DNA of 64,000 nucleotides from Streptomyces sp. CB09001 (GTDB taxonomy: Bacteria; Actinomycetota; Actinomycetes; Streptomycetales; Streptomycetaceae), in assembly GCF_003369795.1 (NCBI RefSeq), contig NZ_CP026730.1, positions 6,811,001-6,875,000 of the forward strand, in the 5' to 3' direction. The notes under the pieces are model-generated. The model did not search any database. It saw nothing but the letters and a program-made list of their open reading frames with translations, and was not told the DNA's origin. Of this stretch, positions 8,445 to 20,768 are shown in pieces (position 1 is the first letter of the stretch; each line of letters begins with the position of its first letter). A program made the position numbers and the translations under genes.

Positions 8445-8950
8445 GCGATCTGAACGACGAGCACGACGGCCGCGACGAGCACGACGAGCACGACGGCTAC
8501 GACGAGCGTGACGGGGAGCTGCACGACGGTCTCCTGGAGGAGGAGCTGCGGCAGGCCGCCGCGATCCTGGACCCGGTCCCGGCCGAGCTGCGGCGGATCG
8601 CCGTCGACGCCTTCGTCCTGCACGACCTGGACGCCCGCGTCGCCGAGCTGACCTTCGACTCGCTGGTGGACGGCATCCCCGTCCGGGGGGAGACGGACCC
8701 GCCGCGGATGCTGACCTTCCGCACGGACGCGGTGACCGTCGACGTCGAGGTGACCGCGGACGGCCTGATCGGCCAGCTGCTGCCGCCGGGCCCCGCCGGG
8801 ATCGAGGTGCTCAGCGGCCCGCGGGCCCACGCGCGGCTGACGGCCGACGACATGGGCCGGTTCACCGGCGAGGCCCCGCCCGCCGGTCCGTTCGCACTGC
8901 GGCTGCGGACCGGCCGGGAGGTGGTCGTGACGGAGTGGCTGCGGGCCTGA
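8441..8950 (+). CDS. Acidic protein coupled to the sigma factor, function unknown
   Basis: A 169-residue protein. Residues 1-35 are a low-complexity Asp/Glu/His tract built from DEHDG/DERDG units; the rest is a soluble mixed alpha/beta domain with motifs LDARVAELTFDSLVDG and DVEVTADGLIGQLLPPGP. There are no membrane segments or cysteines. The ATG overlaps the sigma stop by 4 bp, so translation is coupled, and the protein very likely works with the sigma factor or the proteases. An anti-sigma or adaptor role is possible but nothing in the sequence proves it. It converges with the P450 gene, with 24 bp between stop codons. Confidence 0.8.
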   Translation: MSDLNDEHDGRDEHDEHDGYDERDGELHDGLLEEELRQAAAILDPVPAELRRIAVDAFVLHDLDARVAELTFDSLVDGIPVRGETDPPRMLTFRTDAVTVDVEVTADGLIGQLLPPGPAGIEVLSGPRAHARLTADDMGRFTGEAPPAGPFALRLRTGREVVVTEWLRA

Positions 8951-8974
8951 GCGCGCCGCCCGCCGGGTGCCGGG

Positions 8975-10198
8975 CTACCAGGTGCAGGGCAGCGTGCGCG
9001 GACCCCTGATCATGGTCTTGCGGCGCCAGGCCACCTGGTCGGCCGGGACCGCGAGCCGCAGCCCCGGCAGCCGGTCGAGGAGCGTGCCGACGAGCAGCTC
9101 GGTCTGCATCCGGGCGAGCACGGCGCCGGTGCAGAAGTGGTGCCCGTTGCCGTACGCCAGGTGCGGGTTGGGTTCGCGGTCCAGGTCGATGCGGTCCGGG
9201 TCGGGGAAGACGTCCGGGTCGCGGTTGGCGGCCAGGTACGAGACGTACACCGGCTCACCGGCGGCGATGCGCGTCCCGTGCACCTCGACGTCCGCCAGGG
9301 CGATGCGGGCCAGGCCCACCGACGTGCGGTGCGAGATCCAGCGCAGCAGCTCGTCCAGCGCCGTGCCGCGCGCCCCGGGCCGCTCACGCATCCGGGCCAT
9401 CAGCTCGGGGCGGGTGAGCAGCAGGTACAGCATCTGGCCGACGTTGTGCGTGACGGCCTCGCCGCCGATCTGCAGCGGCCCCGCGAGTCCGACGGCCTCC
9501 GTCTCGCCGACCTCGCCGCGGCCCACGGCGGCGCCCAGCAGCGCGTACACGTCGGTGCCGTCGCCGCCGGCCCGGGCGCGGACGGTCTGCGTGATCCACC
9601 CGTACAGGCCCTGCTTCGCCCGCTCGGCGGCCTCGGCGCCGCCGGAGGTCGAGATGATCTGCCGGGTCCAGGAGTGCACCCGCTCCCGGTCGGCGGCCGG
9701 CACGCCCATCACCTCGCTGACGACGGCGATCGGGAAGGGCTCCAGGACCCGCTCGACCAGGTCGGCCGGCGGGCCCTCGGCGAGGATTCCGTCCACCAGC
9801 CCGTCGAGGATCTCCTGCGCCCGGGGCCGCAGCCGCTTCGTGGCGGCGACGGTGAACGCGCCCGCGACCGCGCGCCGCAGCCGGTTGTGGTCGGGCTGGT
9901 CGGCGAAGGCGAGCGAACCGGGGCGCGGCTTGAAGTGCGGAGCGAGACGCGTGATCTGACGCTGCGTCACTTCGGCCCGCCCGAAGCGCGGGTCGTTCGT
10001 GATCGCCTTCACGTCGTCGTACCGCGTCGCCAGCCAGGCCCAGCCCTCGCCGTGCGGGAGCCGGACGCGGGTCAGCGGCCCCTCGCGCATCAGATCGGCG
10101 AGGACCGGGTCGAACTCCGGGCCGTCCAGGTCGAGGGCGGGCCAGTCCCGTACCGGAGGCGGCGACTGGCCGGTGAGCGTGGTGGTCTCCTGCGTCAT
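8975..10198 (-). CDS. Cytochrome P450, CYP158A family (biflaviolin synthase-like)
   Basis: A 407-residue soluble bacterial P450. The heme-thiolate loop AYGNGHHFCTG contains Cys356. The K-helix ELLRW gives the ExxR motif, and QIGGEAVTHN is the I-helix. The sequence matches what I recall of S. coelicolor CYP158A1/A2 almost throughout (DWPALDLDGPEFDPVL, LMREGPLTRVRLP, GEGWAWL, VYVSYLAANRDPDVFPDPDR). CYP158 enzymes couple the polyketide flaviolin into dimers and trimers thought to be pigments. No type III polyketide synthase is present in this window, so flaviolin would come from elsewhere. ATG 10198 has a run of G (GGGTGGGG) directly before it. Redox partners are not encoded nearby. Confidence 0.92.
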   Translation of the reverse strand: MTQETTTLTGQSPPPVRDWPALDLDGPEFDPVLADLMREGPLTRVRLPHGEGWAWLATRYDDVKAITNDPRFGRAEVTQRQITRLAPHFKPRPGSLAFADQPDHNRLRRAVAGAFTVAATKRLRPRAQEILDGLVDGILAEGPPADLVERVLEPFPIAVVSEVMGVPAADRERVHSWTRQIISTSGGAEAAERAKQGLYGWITQTVRARAGGDGTDVYALLGAAVGRGEVGETEAVGLAGPLQIGGEAVTHNVGQMLYLLLTRPELMARMRERPGARGTALDELLRWISHRTSVGLARIALADVEVHGTRIAAGEPVYVSYLAANRDPDVFPDPDRIDLDREPNPHLAYGNGHHFCTGAVLARMQTELLVGTLLDRLPGLRLAVPADQVAWRRKTMIRGPRTLPCTW

Positions 10199-10278
10199 CC
10201 CCCCACCCTCGCCGTGCACCCGCCCGGCTGTCGCGCGGGAGTGCTCCAGCCGGTGGTGACCGGCGCGGCCGCCCGCCC

Positions 10279-11073
10279 TCAGTCCGACACGGCGTCGACG
10301 AGCGCCGCCAGCGACCCGGCGAGCCGGGACAGCCCCGGCCCGGCCGGACCGCCCGGCTCCGTCATGTAGGTGTCCCGGCGGATCTCCACCATCAGCGCAC
10401 CGACCTCGCTCCGCGTGCCGTAGAAGTCCAGCGGCACGTACGTTCCGCCGAACGGGCTGTCCAGGCCGGTCTCCCAGGGGGCGAACGCCTCCCGGGCCGC
10501 GGCGAGCAGCCCGGGAGGCGTGTGGAAGCCGTCGGTGCCCAGGCAGACGGGCGGGCGCGGACCCTCGCCGTGCAGCTCGTAGGGGAGCGGCTCGGTCGGG
10601 TAGGAGTGCACGTCGACGATCACGGCCCGGCCGGTGGCCGCGAGCCGGTCGGCGACGGCCTCGGTCATCGCCCGCGCGTACGGCCGGAAGTACCGCTCGA
10701 TCAGCGGCGCGGGGTCCATGTCCTCCGGGCGCAGCTCCTCGCCGTGCGAGGTCCGCGTGTACACGGCGCCCATCCCGACGGCCGCCATCTCCTCCCGCTC
10801 GTCCGGGAACCGTTCCGGGTCGGCCACCAGCCGCGACACCCGGTTCACGAACCGCCAGGGTGTGAGACCGGCCCGCGCGGCGGCCCGCCCGGCGAGCTCC
10901 GCGGTGTGCGAGTCGGTCATGTGGTCCAGCTCCCGCTCCAGCTCCGCGTCCGAGAGCACGATGCCGGGACGGACATCCGCCGGGACCTCGCGGGAGGAGT
11001 GCGGCACGTGCAGGATCACCGGGGAGCGGTCGGCGCCGGGCAGCAGCTCGAAGACGGGCGGGGTTTCGGTCAC
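10279..11073 (-). CDS. N-formylglutamate amidohydrolase
   Basis: A 264-residue member of the N-formylglutamate amidohydrolase family. The family releases formate from N-formyl-L-glutamate at the end of one histidine-degradation route; members outside hut clusters may act on other N-acyl amino acids. Diagnostic stretches are VILHVPHSSREVP near the start, DSHTAELA, RLVADPERFPDE, VDVHSYPTEPLPYE, CLGTD and EIRRDTYM. The histidines in these motifs are the likely metal ligands. The start is GTG 11073 with GGAG 8 bases upstream. It lies 80 bp upstream of the P450 on the same strand, perhaps in one transcript, and is divergent from the DUF5713 gene. No other hut genes are nearby. Confidence 0.88.
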   Translation of the reverse strand: MTETPPVFELLPGADRSPVILHVPHSSREVPADVRPGIVLSDAELERELDHMTDSHTAELAGRAAARAGLTPWRFVNRVSRLVADPERFPDEREEMAAVGMGAVYTRTSHGEELRPEDMDPAPLIERYFRPYARAMTEAVADRLAATGRAVIVDVHSYPTEPLPYELHGEGPRPPVCLGTDGFHTPPGLLAAAREAFAPWETGLDSPFGGTYVPLDFYGTRSEVGALMVEIRRDTYMTEPGGPAGPGLSRLAGSLAALVDAVSD

Positions 11074-11153
11074 GGGGCGGCTCCGAGGGCGTTGTCAGTG
11101 GGGCACGGCAGGATCGAGGTGTCGGTTTGGGGAAGCGAAGGCAGAGGGGCGTC

Positions 11154-11495
11154 ATGTCGATCACGAATCGGCGGGTGACCGAACACCGGTTTCTGCGGAG
11201 CCTGTACGAGGACGACTACTTCCCGGACCACGTGGTGGACCGGGGCAGCGAGATCCTGCGCCGGCTGTGCGCGCGGGTCGAGGCGGCCCGTCCCGCCGAC
11301 CTGGCGGCCCTCTACGCGCTCACTCACGCGGCCACCGAGGAGTTCAACGAGCTGGAGGCGGTCTTCGGGGAGGCGGGCAGCGAGATCGAGACCACGGCCC
11401 GCGAGGAGATCGGCGAGGACTTCTGGTTCGTCGCCCAGGCCTACGGCTTCCCGGACGCCGACCCGGATGAGCTGATCGCACCACGGGAGTGGTGA
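11154..11495 (+). CDS. DUF5713 family protein
   Basis: A 113-residue soluble, acidic helical protein starting at ATG 11154 behind AGAGGGG. Conserved-looking parts are FLRSLYEDDYFPDHVVDRG, LTHAATEEFNELEAVF and EEIGEDFWFVAQAYGFPDADPDELI. It matches the small conserved family of unknown function DUF5713. It has no catalytic motif I can recognise. It is divergent from the formylglutamate amidohydrolase and is followed by a strong hairpin terminator. Confidence 0.8.
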   Translation: MSITNRRVTEHRFLRSLYEDDYFPDHVVDRGSEILRRLCARVEAARPADLAALYALTHAATEEFNELEAVFGEAGSEIETTAREEIGEDFWFVAQAYGFPDADPDELIAPREW

Positions 11496-11502
11496 AGAGG
11501 CG

Positions 11503-11536
11503 GCACCCCGCCTCCGAGGGGACGGAGACGGGGTGC
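11503..11536. terminator. Hairpin terminator between convergent genes
   Basis: GCACCCCG (11503-11510) pairs with CGGGGTGC (11529-11536), extended by CCTCC/GGAG with one bulge. It sits between the stop codons of the DUF5713 gene and IDH, so it can serve both directions. There is no U-tract, as is usual in Streptomyces. Confidence 0.65.
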
Positions 11537-11561
11537 GGGGTCCGTGCGGGCCCGGTGAGGA

Positions 11562-13781
<2,220 letters not shown>

Positions 13782-13811
13782 CGGGTGCTCCGCTCCACGT
13801 CTGCAACATTG

Positions 13812-13829
13812 CTCGACATCAAGATATCT
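13812..13829 (-). promoter_or_regulatory. Dyad-rich candidate operator upstream of isocitrate dehydrogenase
   Basis: On the plus strand CTCGACATCAAG (13812-13823) is an imperfect palindrome that runs straight into the perfect palindrome AGATATCT (13822-13829). It lies about 30-50 bp before the IDH start. This AT-rich patch is the only one in the 102-bp gap. The regulator is unknown. Confidence 0.35.
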
Positions 13830-13883
13830 CGTGATCGACCTCGGCTCGACAGGGGTCGCGGGGAGATTCCGGCCACCTCGGGC

Positions 13884-14963
13884 TCAGGGGAGCGGGACGA
13901 CGTCCTCGCCCGCCCGCTGCTGCGGCAGGACCACGGCCCCCTGCTGGAGCGCGACGGTCCGGGCGGGCGACGGGATCCGGATGCCCTCCGCGCGGTAGCG
14001 CCGGTGCAGCCGCTTGATGAACTCGTGCTTGATCCGGTACTGGTCGCTGAACTCGCCCACGCCCAGGATCACGGTGAACCCGATCCGCGAGTCGCCGAAG
14101 GTGTGGAAGCGGATCGCCGGCTCGTGGTCCGGCACCGCGCCGCTGACCTCCGTCATCACCTCGGCGATCACCTCGGTCGTCACCCGCTCCACGTGGTCCA
14201 GGTCGCTGTCGTAGGAGACGCCGACCTGGACCAGCACCGTCAGCCGCTGCTCGGGCCGCATGAAGTTGGTCATGTTCGACTTCGCGAGCTGTCCGTTGGG
14301 GATCACCACCAGGTTGTTGGACAGCTCGCGCACGGTGGTCTGGCGCCAGTTGATGTCCTCGACGTAGCCGTCCTCGCCGCTGCTGAGCTGGATGTAGTCG
14401 CCCGGCTGCACGGTCTTCGAGGCGAGGATGTGAATGCCCGCGAAGAGGTTGGCCAGCGTGTCCTGGAGGGCCAGCGCCACCGCGAGGCCGCCCACGCCCA
14501 ACGCGGTGAGCATCGGCGCGATCGAGACGCCCAGCGTCTGCAGCATCACCAGGAAGCCGATGGCCAGCACCAGGATCCGGGTGATGTTGACGAAGATCGT
14601 GGCCGACCCGGCGACCCCGGAGCGCGAGGTCGTCACCGTCCGCACCAGGCCGGCGACCACCCGGGCCGCCGTCACCGTCACCACGAAGATCAGCAGCACC
14701 GTCAGCACCTGGTTGACGTTGTGCTGCACCGTCCGCGTCAGCGGCAGCGCCGCCGCCGCACCGGCCACCCCGGCCGCGACCGCCGCCCACGGCGCCACCG
14801 TGCGCAGCGCGGCCACGATCACGTCGTCGCCGCCCCAGCGGGTGCGCCCGGCATGGCCCGCCAGCCAGCGCAGCAGCACGCGCAGCAGGAACGCGCCCAG
14901 CAGCCCCGCCGCCAGCGCGATGCCGGCGGGCAGCAGGTGGTCCATGGTGAGGTCCTCGGTCAC
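13884..14963 (-). CDS. MscS-family small-conductance mechanosensitive channel
   Basis: A 359-residue membrane protein. Four hydrophobic helices precede the pore helix: about residues 10-30, 48-73, 85-107 and 120-147. The pore helix is GVGGLAVALALQDTLANLFAGIHI (written here in its natural order over residues ~155-179), the Gly/Ala-packed signature of MscS. The cytoplasmic beta domain follows (VQPGDYIQLSS, GYVEDINWRQTTVREL, VIPNGQLAKSN). MscS homologues open under membrane tension to release osmolytes. GTG 14963 has GGAGA 6 bases upstream; ATG 14945 behind GAGG is an equally good start six codons later. It lies between the APC permease and IDH on the same strand. Confidence 0.9.
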   Translation of the reverse strand: MTEDLTMDHLLPAGIALAAGLLGAFLLRVLLRWLAGHAGRTRWGGDDVIVAALRTVAPWAAVAAGVAGAAAALPLTRTVQHNVNQVLTVLLIFVVTVTAARVVAGLVRTVTTSRSGVAGSATIFVNITRILVLAIGFLVMLQTLGVSIAPMLTALGVGGLAVALALQDTLANLFAGIHILASKTVQPGDYIQLSSGEDGYVEDINWRQTTVRELSNNLVVIPNGQLAKSNMTNFMRPEQRLTVLVQVGVSYDSDLDHVERVTTEVIAEVMTEVSGAVPDHEPAIRFHTFGDSRIGFTVILGVGEFSDQYRIKHEFIKRLHRRYRAEGIRIPSPARTVALQQGAVVLPQQRAGEDVVPLP

Positions 14964-15100
14964 CGGCAGTCTCCAGGTTCACGGGATGTCGGGGATACGC
15001 CATCCGACCGAACCGCAAGGCAGTTCGACCGGCGCGAGGGCTCATCCTGCCGCATCCCGGGAGGTGGTCCGTACCGTGCCGAGGGGCGGATCGGGGCGTT

Positions 15101-16615
15101 TCAGACGATGCCCTCGGCGAGTTCCGCCTGCTCACGGTCGTCGCCGTAGGCCGCGGCCGTCGGAGTGCCGTAGGACCGGCGGGCGACGAACCACCACACC
15201 GTGGCCAAAACCAGTACGACGACCAGGGCGACGGCAGCGTAGTTCATCGTGTCGACCGTCACCGGGGACGACTGGGGGAGGCAGAACAGCACGGTGACCA
15301 ACGCCACCCACACCACCGCGACCCACCCGATGGGCCTGCTCCACCGGCCCAGGTTCCAGGGCCCCGGCGTGAACCGGTCGCCGGCCCGCAGCCGCAGCAG
15401 CACCGGGATGGCGTACGCCGGGGTGATGCCGATGACGTTGATGGCGGTCACCGCGCCGTACGCCGTCGCCGAGTACAGGGACGGCACCGCCAGCACGCAG
15501 GCCACCGCCACCGACAGCCACACCGCGGCGACCGGGGTCTGGGTGCGGGCGGAGACCTTGCGCCACAGCGACGAGCCGGGCAGGGCGCCGTCCCGGCTGA
15601 ACGCGAACACCATCCGGCTGGCGGCGGCCACCTCGGCGTTGCCGCAGAACAACTGCGCCACGATCACCACGAGGAGCAGCGCGCTCGCGCCGTCCGTGCC
15701 CAGCCCGTCCAGCAGGATCTGCGCGGGCGGCACCCCGGTCGCGGTGTCGCGGGTCGCGTCGTAGTCCTGGATCGCGAAGGTCAGTCCCGCCAGCAGCACG
15801 AAACCCGCCAGCCACGACACCCAGATCGCCCGCACGATGCCGCGCGCGGCCGACACCGAGGCGTTGGAGGTCTCCTCGGACAGGTGGGCGGAGGCGTCGT
15901 AGCCGGAGAAGGTGTACTGCGCGAGCAGCAGGCCGATCGCCGCCACGTACAGCGGGTTCTCCCAGCCGGTGTCGTTGACGAACTCGGTGAAGACGAAGGA
16001 CGGCGACTGGTGGTGGTCGGGGACGATCACCAGGGCGCCGACGATCAGCGCCACACCGGCCAGGTGCCACCACACGCTGACCGAGTTGAGCACACTGACC
16101 AGCCGCACGCCGAAGAGGTTGAGGGTGGCGTGCAGCAGCAGGATCACGACGAAGATCAGCATCGTCTTCTCCGGTGTCGGCTCGAAGCCCCACTGGAGGT
16201 TCAGGAACGCGCCCGTGAACAGCGCCGCCCCGTAGTCGATGCCGGCGATCGCGCCGAGCAGCCCCAGCAGGTTCAGCCAGCCGGTGTACCAGCCCCAGCG
16301 CCGGCCGCCGAGCCGGTCGGCCATGTAGTACAGCGCGCCCGACGTCGGATACGCGCTGGTGACCTCCGCCAGCGCCATCCCGACGCACAGCACGAACAGG
16401 CCGACGCCCGCCCACCCCCACAGCATCACGGCGGGTCCGCCGGCGCCCATGCCGAAGCCGTACAGGGTCATGCAGCCGGAGAGGATCGAGATCACCGAGA
16501 AGCTGATCGCGAAGTTGCCGAAGCCGCCCATGCGGCGGGCCAGCACCGGCCGGTAGCCGAGTTCGCGCAGGCGCTGTTCCTCGTCGGTGGCGGATGGTTC
16601 AGAGGGGCGGGACAT
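15101..16615 (-). CDS. APC-superfamily amino acid permease
   Basis: A 504-residue integral membrane protein with about 12 hydrophobic helices. The first contains GFGNFAISFSVISILSGCM and the consensus GxG substrate-loop of the amino acid-polyamine-cation superfamily. The helix-6 region GYDASAHLSEET is typical of the GABA/choline-type permeases of actinobacteria. It probably brings in amino acids or amines by proton symport; the substrate cannot be named. ATG 16615 is well supported by GGAGGT 6 bases upstream. The stop of the upstream helical protein gene is 31 bp away, so the two may be cotranscribed. Confidence 0.9.
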   Translation of the reverse strand: MSRPSEPSATDEEQRLRELGYRPVLARRMGGFGNFAISFSVISILSGCMTLYGFGMGAGGPAVMLWGWAGVGLFVLCVGMALAEVTSAYPTSGALYYMADRLGGRRWGWYTGWLNLLGLLGAIAGIDYGAALFTGAFLNLQWGFEPTPEKTMLIFVVILLLHATLNLFGVRLVSVLNSVSVWWHLAGVALIVGALVIVPDHHQSPSFVFTEFVNDTGWENPLYVAAIGLLLAQYTFSGYDASAHLSEETSNASVSAARGIVRAIWVSWLAGFVLLAGLTFAIQDYDATRDTATGVPPAQILLDGLGTDGASALLLVVIVAQLFCGNAEVAAASRMVFAFSRDGALPGSSLWRKVSARTQTPVAAVWLSVAVACVLAVPSLYSATAYGAVTAINVIGITPAYAIPVLLRLRAGDRFTPGPWNLGRWSRPIGWVAVVWVALVTVLFCLPQSSPVTVDTMNYAAVALVVVLVLATVWWFVARRSYGTPTAAAYGDDREQAELAEGIV

Positions 16616-16646
16616 GGCAGACCTCCGGGGACGGAAGGGTGGGGGG

Positions 16647-17657
16647 TCAGGAGCGCCGTCGGCCGTGGCCACGGCCGCGGGCGGCCGAACGGCTGCGCGT
16701 GCGGGCCTGGAGGAACACCTCCACCGCCCGCCCGGCCGAACCGTCGCCAGGGGCCCGGCAGGCCCAGGGCAGCGGCGTCCAGTAGGGGCCGAGCGCGTCG
16801 AACACCTGGTTCGCCTCCCGGAACCGGAGGGCGCCCCACAGCGCGTGGGCCAGGTGGTTCAGGTCCGGCAGGGACCGCTCGTCCAGCGGGGAGAGCGTGA
16901 ACCAGGAGTCGAAGGCCTGCCGGGCCTCCCGGGTGGCGTCCTCCGCCACCCAGTGCAGATCAAGTGCCGCCTCCCGCGCACCCGAACGGCGGTAGCGCTC
17001 CACCCGCACGTACAGCGGCAGCACGTGCAGAGCCGAGCCCGACGGCGCCGACCCCGCCGCCCAGTGGGCGAACCCGGCCGCCTGGGCGAGGCGTTCGGAG
17101 CCGCCGCGCGGATAGAAGAACTGCAGCATGCGGTGGTGGGCCTCCCGGTTGTACGGATCGCGCTTGCCGGCCTCGGCGAGCAGCCCCCACGGTCCCGGCG
17201 GCAGCATCGGCTCCGGCGGCGCCATCCGGTGCTCCTCCCAGCGCAGGCCCTCGTCCAGCCGGGCCAGCGCCAGCAGACACACCCACGGCACCGGGTCCTG
17301 GGGCGCGGCCCGTGTCGCCGCGTCGCAGGCGTGCCAGGCCTGCAACCACAGTTCGCGCGTGCGGGGATGGGCCTCGCGGTGCGCCCGCAGCGCACGCTCC
17401 ACCACCACCCGGGCGTGCATCACCGCCGCCGCCACGCTGTGCGGCTCCTCCGCGAGCCAGGCCCGCACCACGTCCGTACCGGCCGCGGAGGCGGCCAGCA
17501 CCTGGGTGCGCCCCGTCCACTGCGACCAGGTGCCGGTCTGCTCCAGCAGGATGCGCATGGACATCCAGCGGCCGGCCCGCACCTCCTGCAGGGCGGAGCG
17601 CAGTGCGCTGTCGTGGCCGGCGGGGTCGTAGGCGGGCTGTGCTCCGTCCCTGGCCAT
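16647..17657 (-). CDS. Helical (TPR-like) protein of unknown function
   Basis: A 336-residue soluble protein from ATG 17657. The bulk is helical with Trp- and Ala-rich repeats (MSMRILLEQTGTWSQWTGRTQV, LWLQAWHACDAATRAAPQDP, VPWVCLLALARL) that look like divergent TPR units. The C-terminus is a basic Arg/Ser tail. There are no catalytic motifs, signal peptide or membrane segment. Longer versions starting further upstream read through the promoter region and are unlikely. The promoter candidate overlaps the inverted repeat at 17763-17783. Context (upstream of an amino acid permease, divergent from a glycerol-type operon) does not give a function. Confidence 0.7.
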   Translation of the reverse strand: MARDGAQPAYDPAGHDSALRSALQEVRAGRWMSMRILLEQTGTWSQWTGRTQVLAASAAGTDVVRAWLAEEPHSVAAAVMHARVVVERALRAHREAHPRTRELWLQAWHACDAATRAAPQDPVPWVCLLALARLDEGLRWEEHRMAPPEPMLPPGPWGLLAEAGKRDPYNREAHHRMLQFFYPRGGSERLAQAAGFAHWAAGSAPSGSALHVLPLYVRVERYRRSGAREAALDLHWVAEDATREARQAFDSWFTLSPLDERSLPDLNHLAHALWGALRFREANQVFDALGPYWTPLPWACRAPGDGSAGRAVEVFLQARTRSRSAARGRGHGRRRS

Positions 17658-17762
17658 CAGCCGCCCGCTGTCGGGAGCGGAACGGGCCGGACGGCGGCAT
17701 GGCGTGACAACAGCCCTCCCCGGGGGCGGCGGTGCGGTGGTCGAGCGGTCGGCGCACACTAT

Positions 17763-17783
17763 AGAGGCGGAGGTTCCGCCTCT
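17763..17783. promoter_or_regulatory. 9-bp inverted repeat in the divergent promoter region
   Basis: AGAGGCGGA (17763-17771) and TCCGCCTCT (17775-17783) form a perfect 9-3-9 inverted repeat. Read on the minus strand it runs into TATAGT, a good -10 for the leftward gene, so it could be an operator over that promoter. A second, weaker dyad TTTTGC/GCAAAA follows about 10 bases on. Confidence 0.5.
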
Positions 17784-17830
17784 GTTCGCTTTTGCCACAC
17801 CGGCGCAAAACCATTGCCACCTGCGCGAAT

Positions 17831-17847
17831 TGACTGACTGTCAGTCA
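17831..17847. promoter_or_regulatory. Perfect operator palindrome upstream of the FGGY-kinase operon
   Basis: TGACTGAC-T-GTCAGTCA is a perfect 8-1-8 palindrome, of a size and form typical of TetR-family operators. It ends 3 bases before TTGACG (17851-17856), a good -35 with a weak -10 (CAGGCT) 17 bases on. A bound repressor would cover the promoter. No TetR gene is in this window. Confidence 0.65.
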
Positions 17848-17928
17848 CCCTTGACGCGGTGTGTGCGTACGGGCAGGCTGGCGCGCAGTGATCGCCGAGA
17901 CCCTCGGCGCGGGAGCCGGGAGGTGTTG

Positions 17929-19364
<1,436 letters not shown>

Positions 19365-19368
<4 letters not shown>

Positions 19369-20768
19369 GCGTCACCGTGCCGGGGGCGCCGCCCGCCGAG
19401 CCGTACGACGTGGCGATCGTCGGGGCGGGGGTCGTCGGGTGTGCGATCGCCCGGCGGCTCGCACACCACCCGGGGCTGCGCGTCGCCCTGGTCGAGGCGC
19501 AGGACGACGTGGGGCAGGGCACCTCCAAGGCGAACACCGCCATCCTGCACACCGGGTTCGACGCCGCGCCAGGCTCGCTGGAGGCCCGGCTCGTGCGGGA
19601 GGGCTCCCGCGAACTCGCCGCGTACGCCGCCGAGTCGGGCATCCCCGTCGAGCGCGTCGGCGCCCTGCTCGTCGCCTGGGACGAGGAGCAGCTCGCGGCG
19701 CTGCCCCGCCTGGCCGAGAAGGCCCGCCGCAACGAGTACCACGACACCCGCCTCCTCGGCGCCGCCGACCTCTACGCCCGCGAGCCCCGCCTCGGCCCCG
19801 GCGCGCTCGGCGCCCTGCACGTACCCGGCGAGAGCATCATCTGCCCGTGGACGACGACCCTCGCGTACGCCACCCAGGCGGTCCGCGCCGGAGTCGACCT
19901 GCATCTCGACTCGCCCGTCACGCACGCCGGTCGCACGGACGGCGTCCACCGGCTCGACACCCCGCGCGGCCCCCTGCACGCCCGGCGGCTCGTCAACGCC
20001 GCCGGACTGCACGCCGACACCCTCGACCGGAGCCTCGGCCACGACGACTTCACCGTCACCCCGCGCCGGGGCCAGCTCGTCGTCCACGACACGTTCGCCC
20101 GCGCCCTGGTCCGCCACATCCTGCTGCCCGTCCCCACCGCCCTCGGCAAGGGCGTCCTGGTCGCCCCCACCGTCTACGGCAACGTCCTGCTCGGCCCCAC
20201 CGCGGAGGACCTGGACGACAAGGGCGACACCGGCTCGACCGCCGAGGGGCTGCGGCGCCTGCGCGAACAGGGCCGCCGTATCCTCCCCGCCCTGCTGGAG
20301 GAGGAGGTCACCGCCGTCTACGCGGGCCTGCGCGCCGCCACCGGGCACGACGACTACAGGATCACCGCCCACCCCCACCAGGGCTACGTCACCGCCGGCG
20401 GCATCCGCTCCACCGGCCTCACCGCCTCCCTCGCCATCGCCGCGCACGTCACCGGCCTCCTCGCGGACACCGGCCTCGACCTCGGCCCACGGCGCCCGCT
20501 CGAACCGGTCCGCATGCCGAACCTCGGCGAGGCCTTCCCCCGCCCCCACCAGATGCCGGACCTGGTGGCCGCCGACCCGGAGTACGGCACCCTGGTCTGC
20601 CACTGCGAACGCGTCTCCCGCGGCGAGATCCGCGATGCCCTCGCCGGGCCGGTCCCGCCTCGCTCCCTGGACGGACTGCGCCGCCGCACCCGGGCCAGGG
20701 CGGGCCGCTGCCAGGGCTTCTACTGCGGGGCGGCGGTACGGGCGTTGTTCGAGGAGGCACAGGGGTGA
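19365..20768 (+). CDS. GlpA/GlpD-like FAD-dependent dehydrogenase with C-terminal [2Fe-2S] BFD-like domain
   Basis: A 467-residue protein. The Rossmann FAD motif VAIVGAGVVGCAIARRL is at the N-terminus, followed by a DAO-fold oxidoreductase region (NTAILHTGFDAAPGSLEARLV, RRLVNAAGLHAD, PHQGYVTAGGIRSTGLTAS). Residues from about 405 carry Cys-x-Cys (CHCERVSRGEI) and CQGFYC, the four cysteines of a BFD-like [2Fe-2S] domain, as in anaerobic glycerol-3-phosphate dehydrogenase subunit A. The GTG overlaps the kinase stop, and its own stop overlaps the next GTG, so the three are translated as a unit. It likely oxidises the phosphorylated product of the kinase, or a related hydroxy-acid, passing electrons through FAD and the cluster. 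Confidence 0.85.

Noticed and set aside
17831..17847. The TGACTGAC palindrome as a terminator of the leftward gene
   Set aside because: It lies upstream of both divergent genes, so no transcript ends there; its position at a -35 fits an operator.
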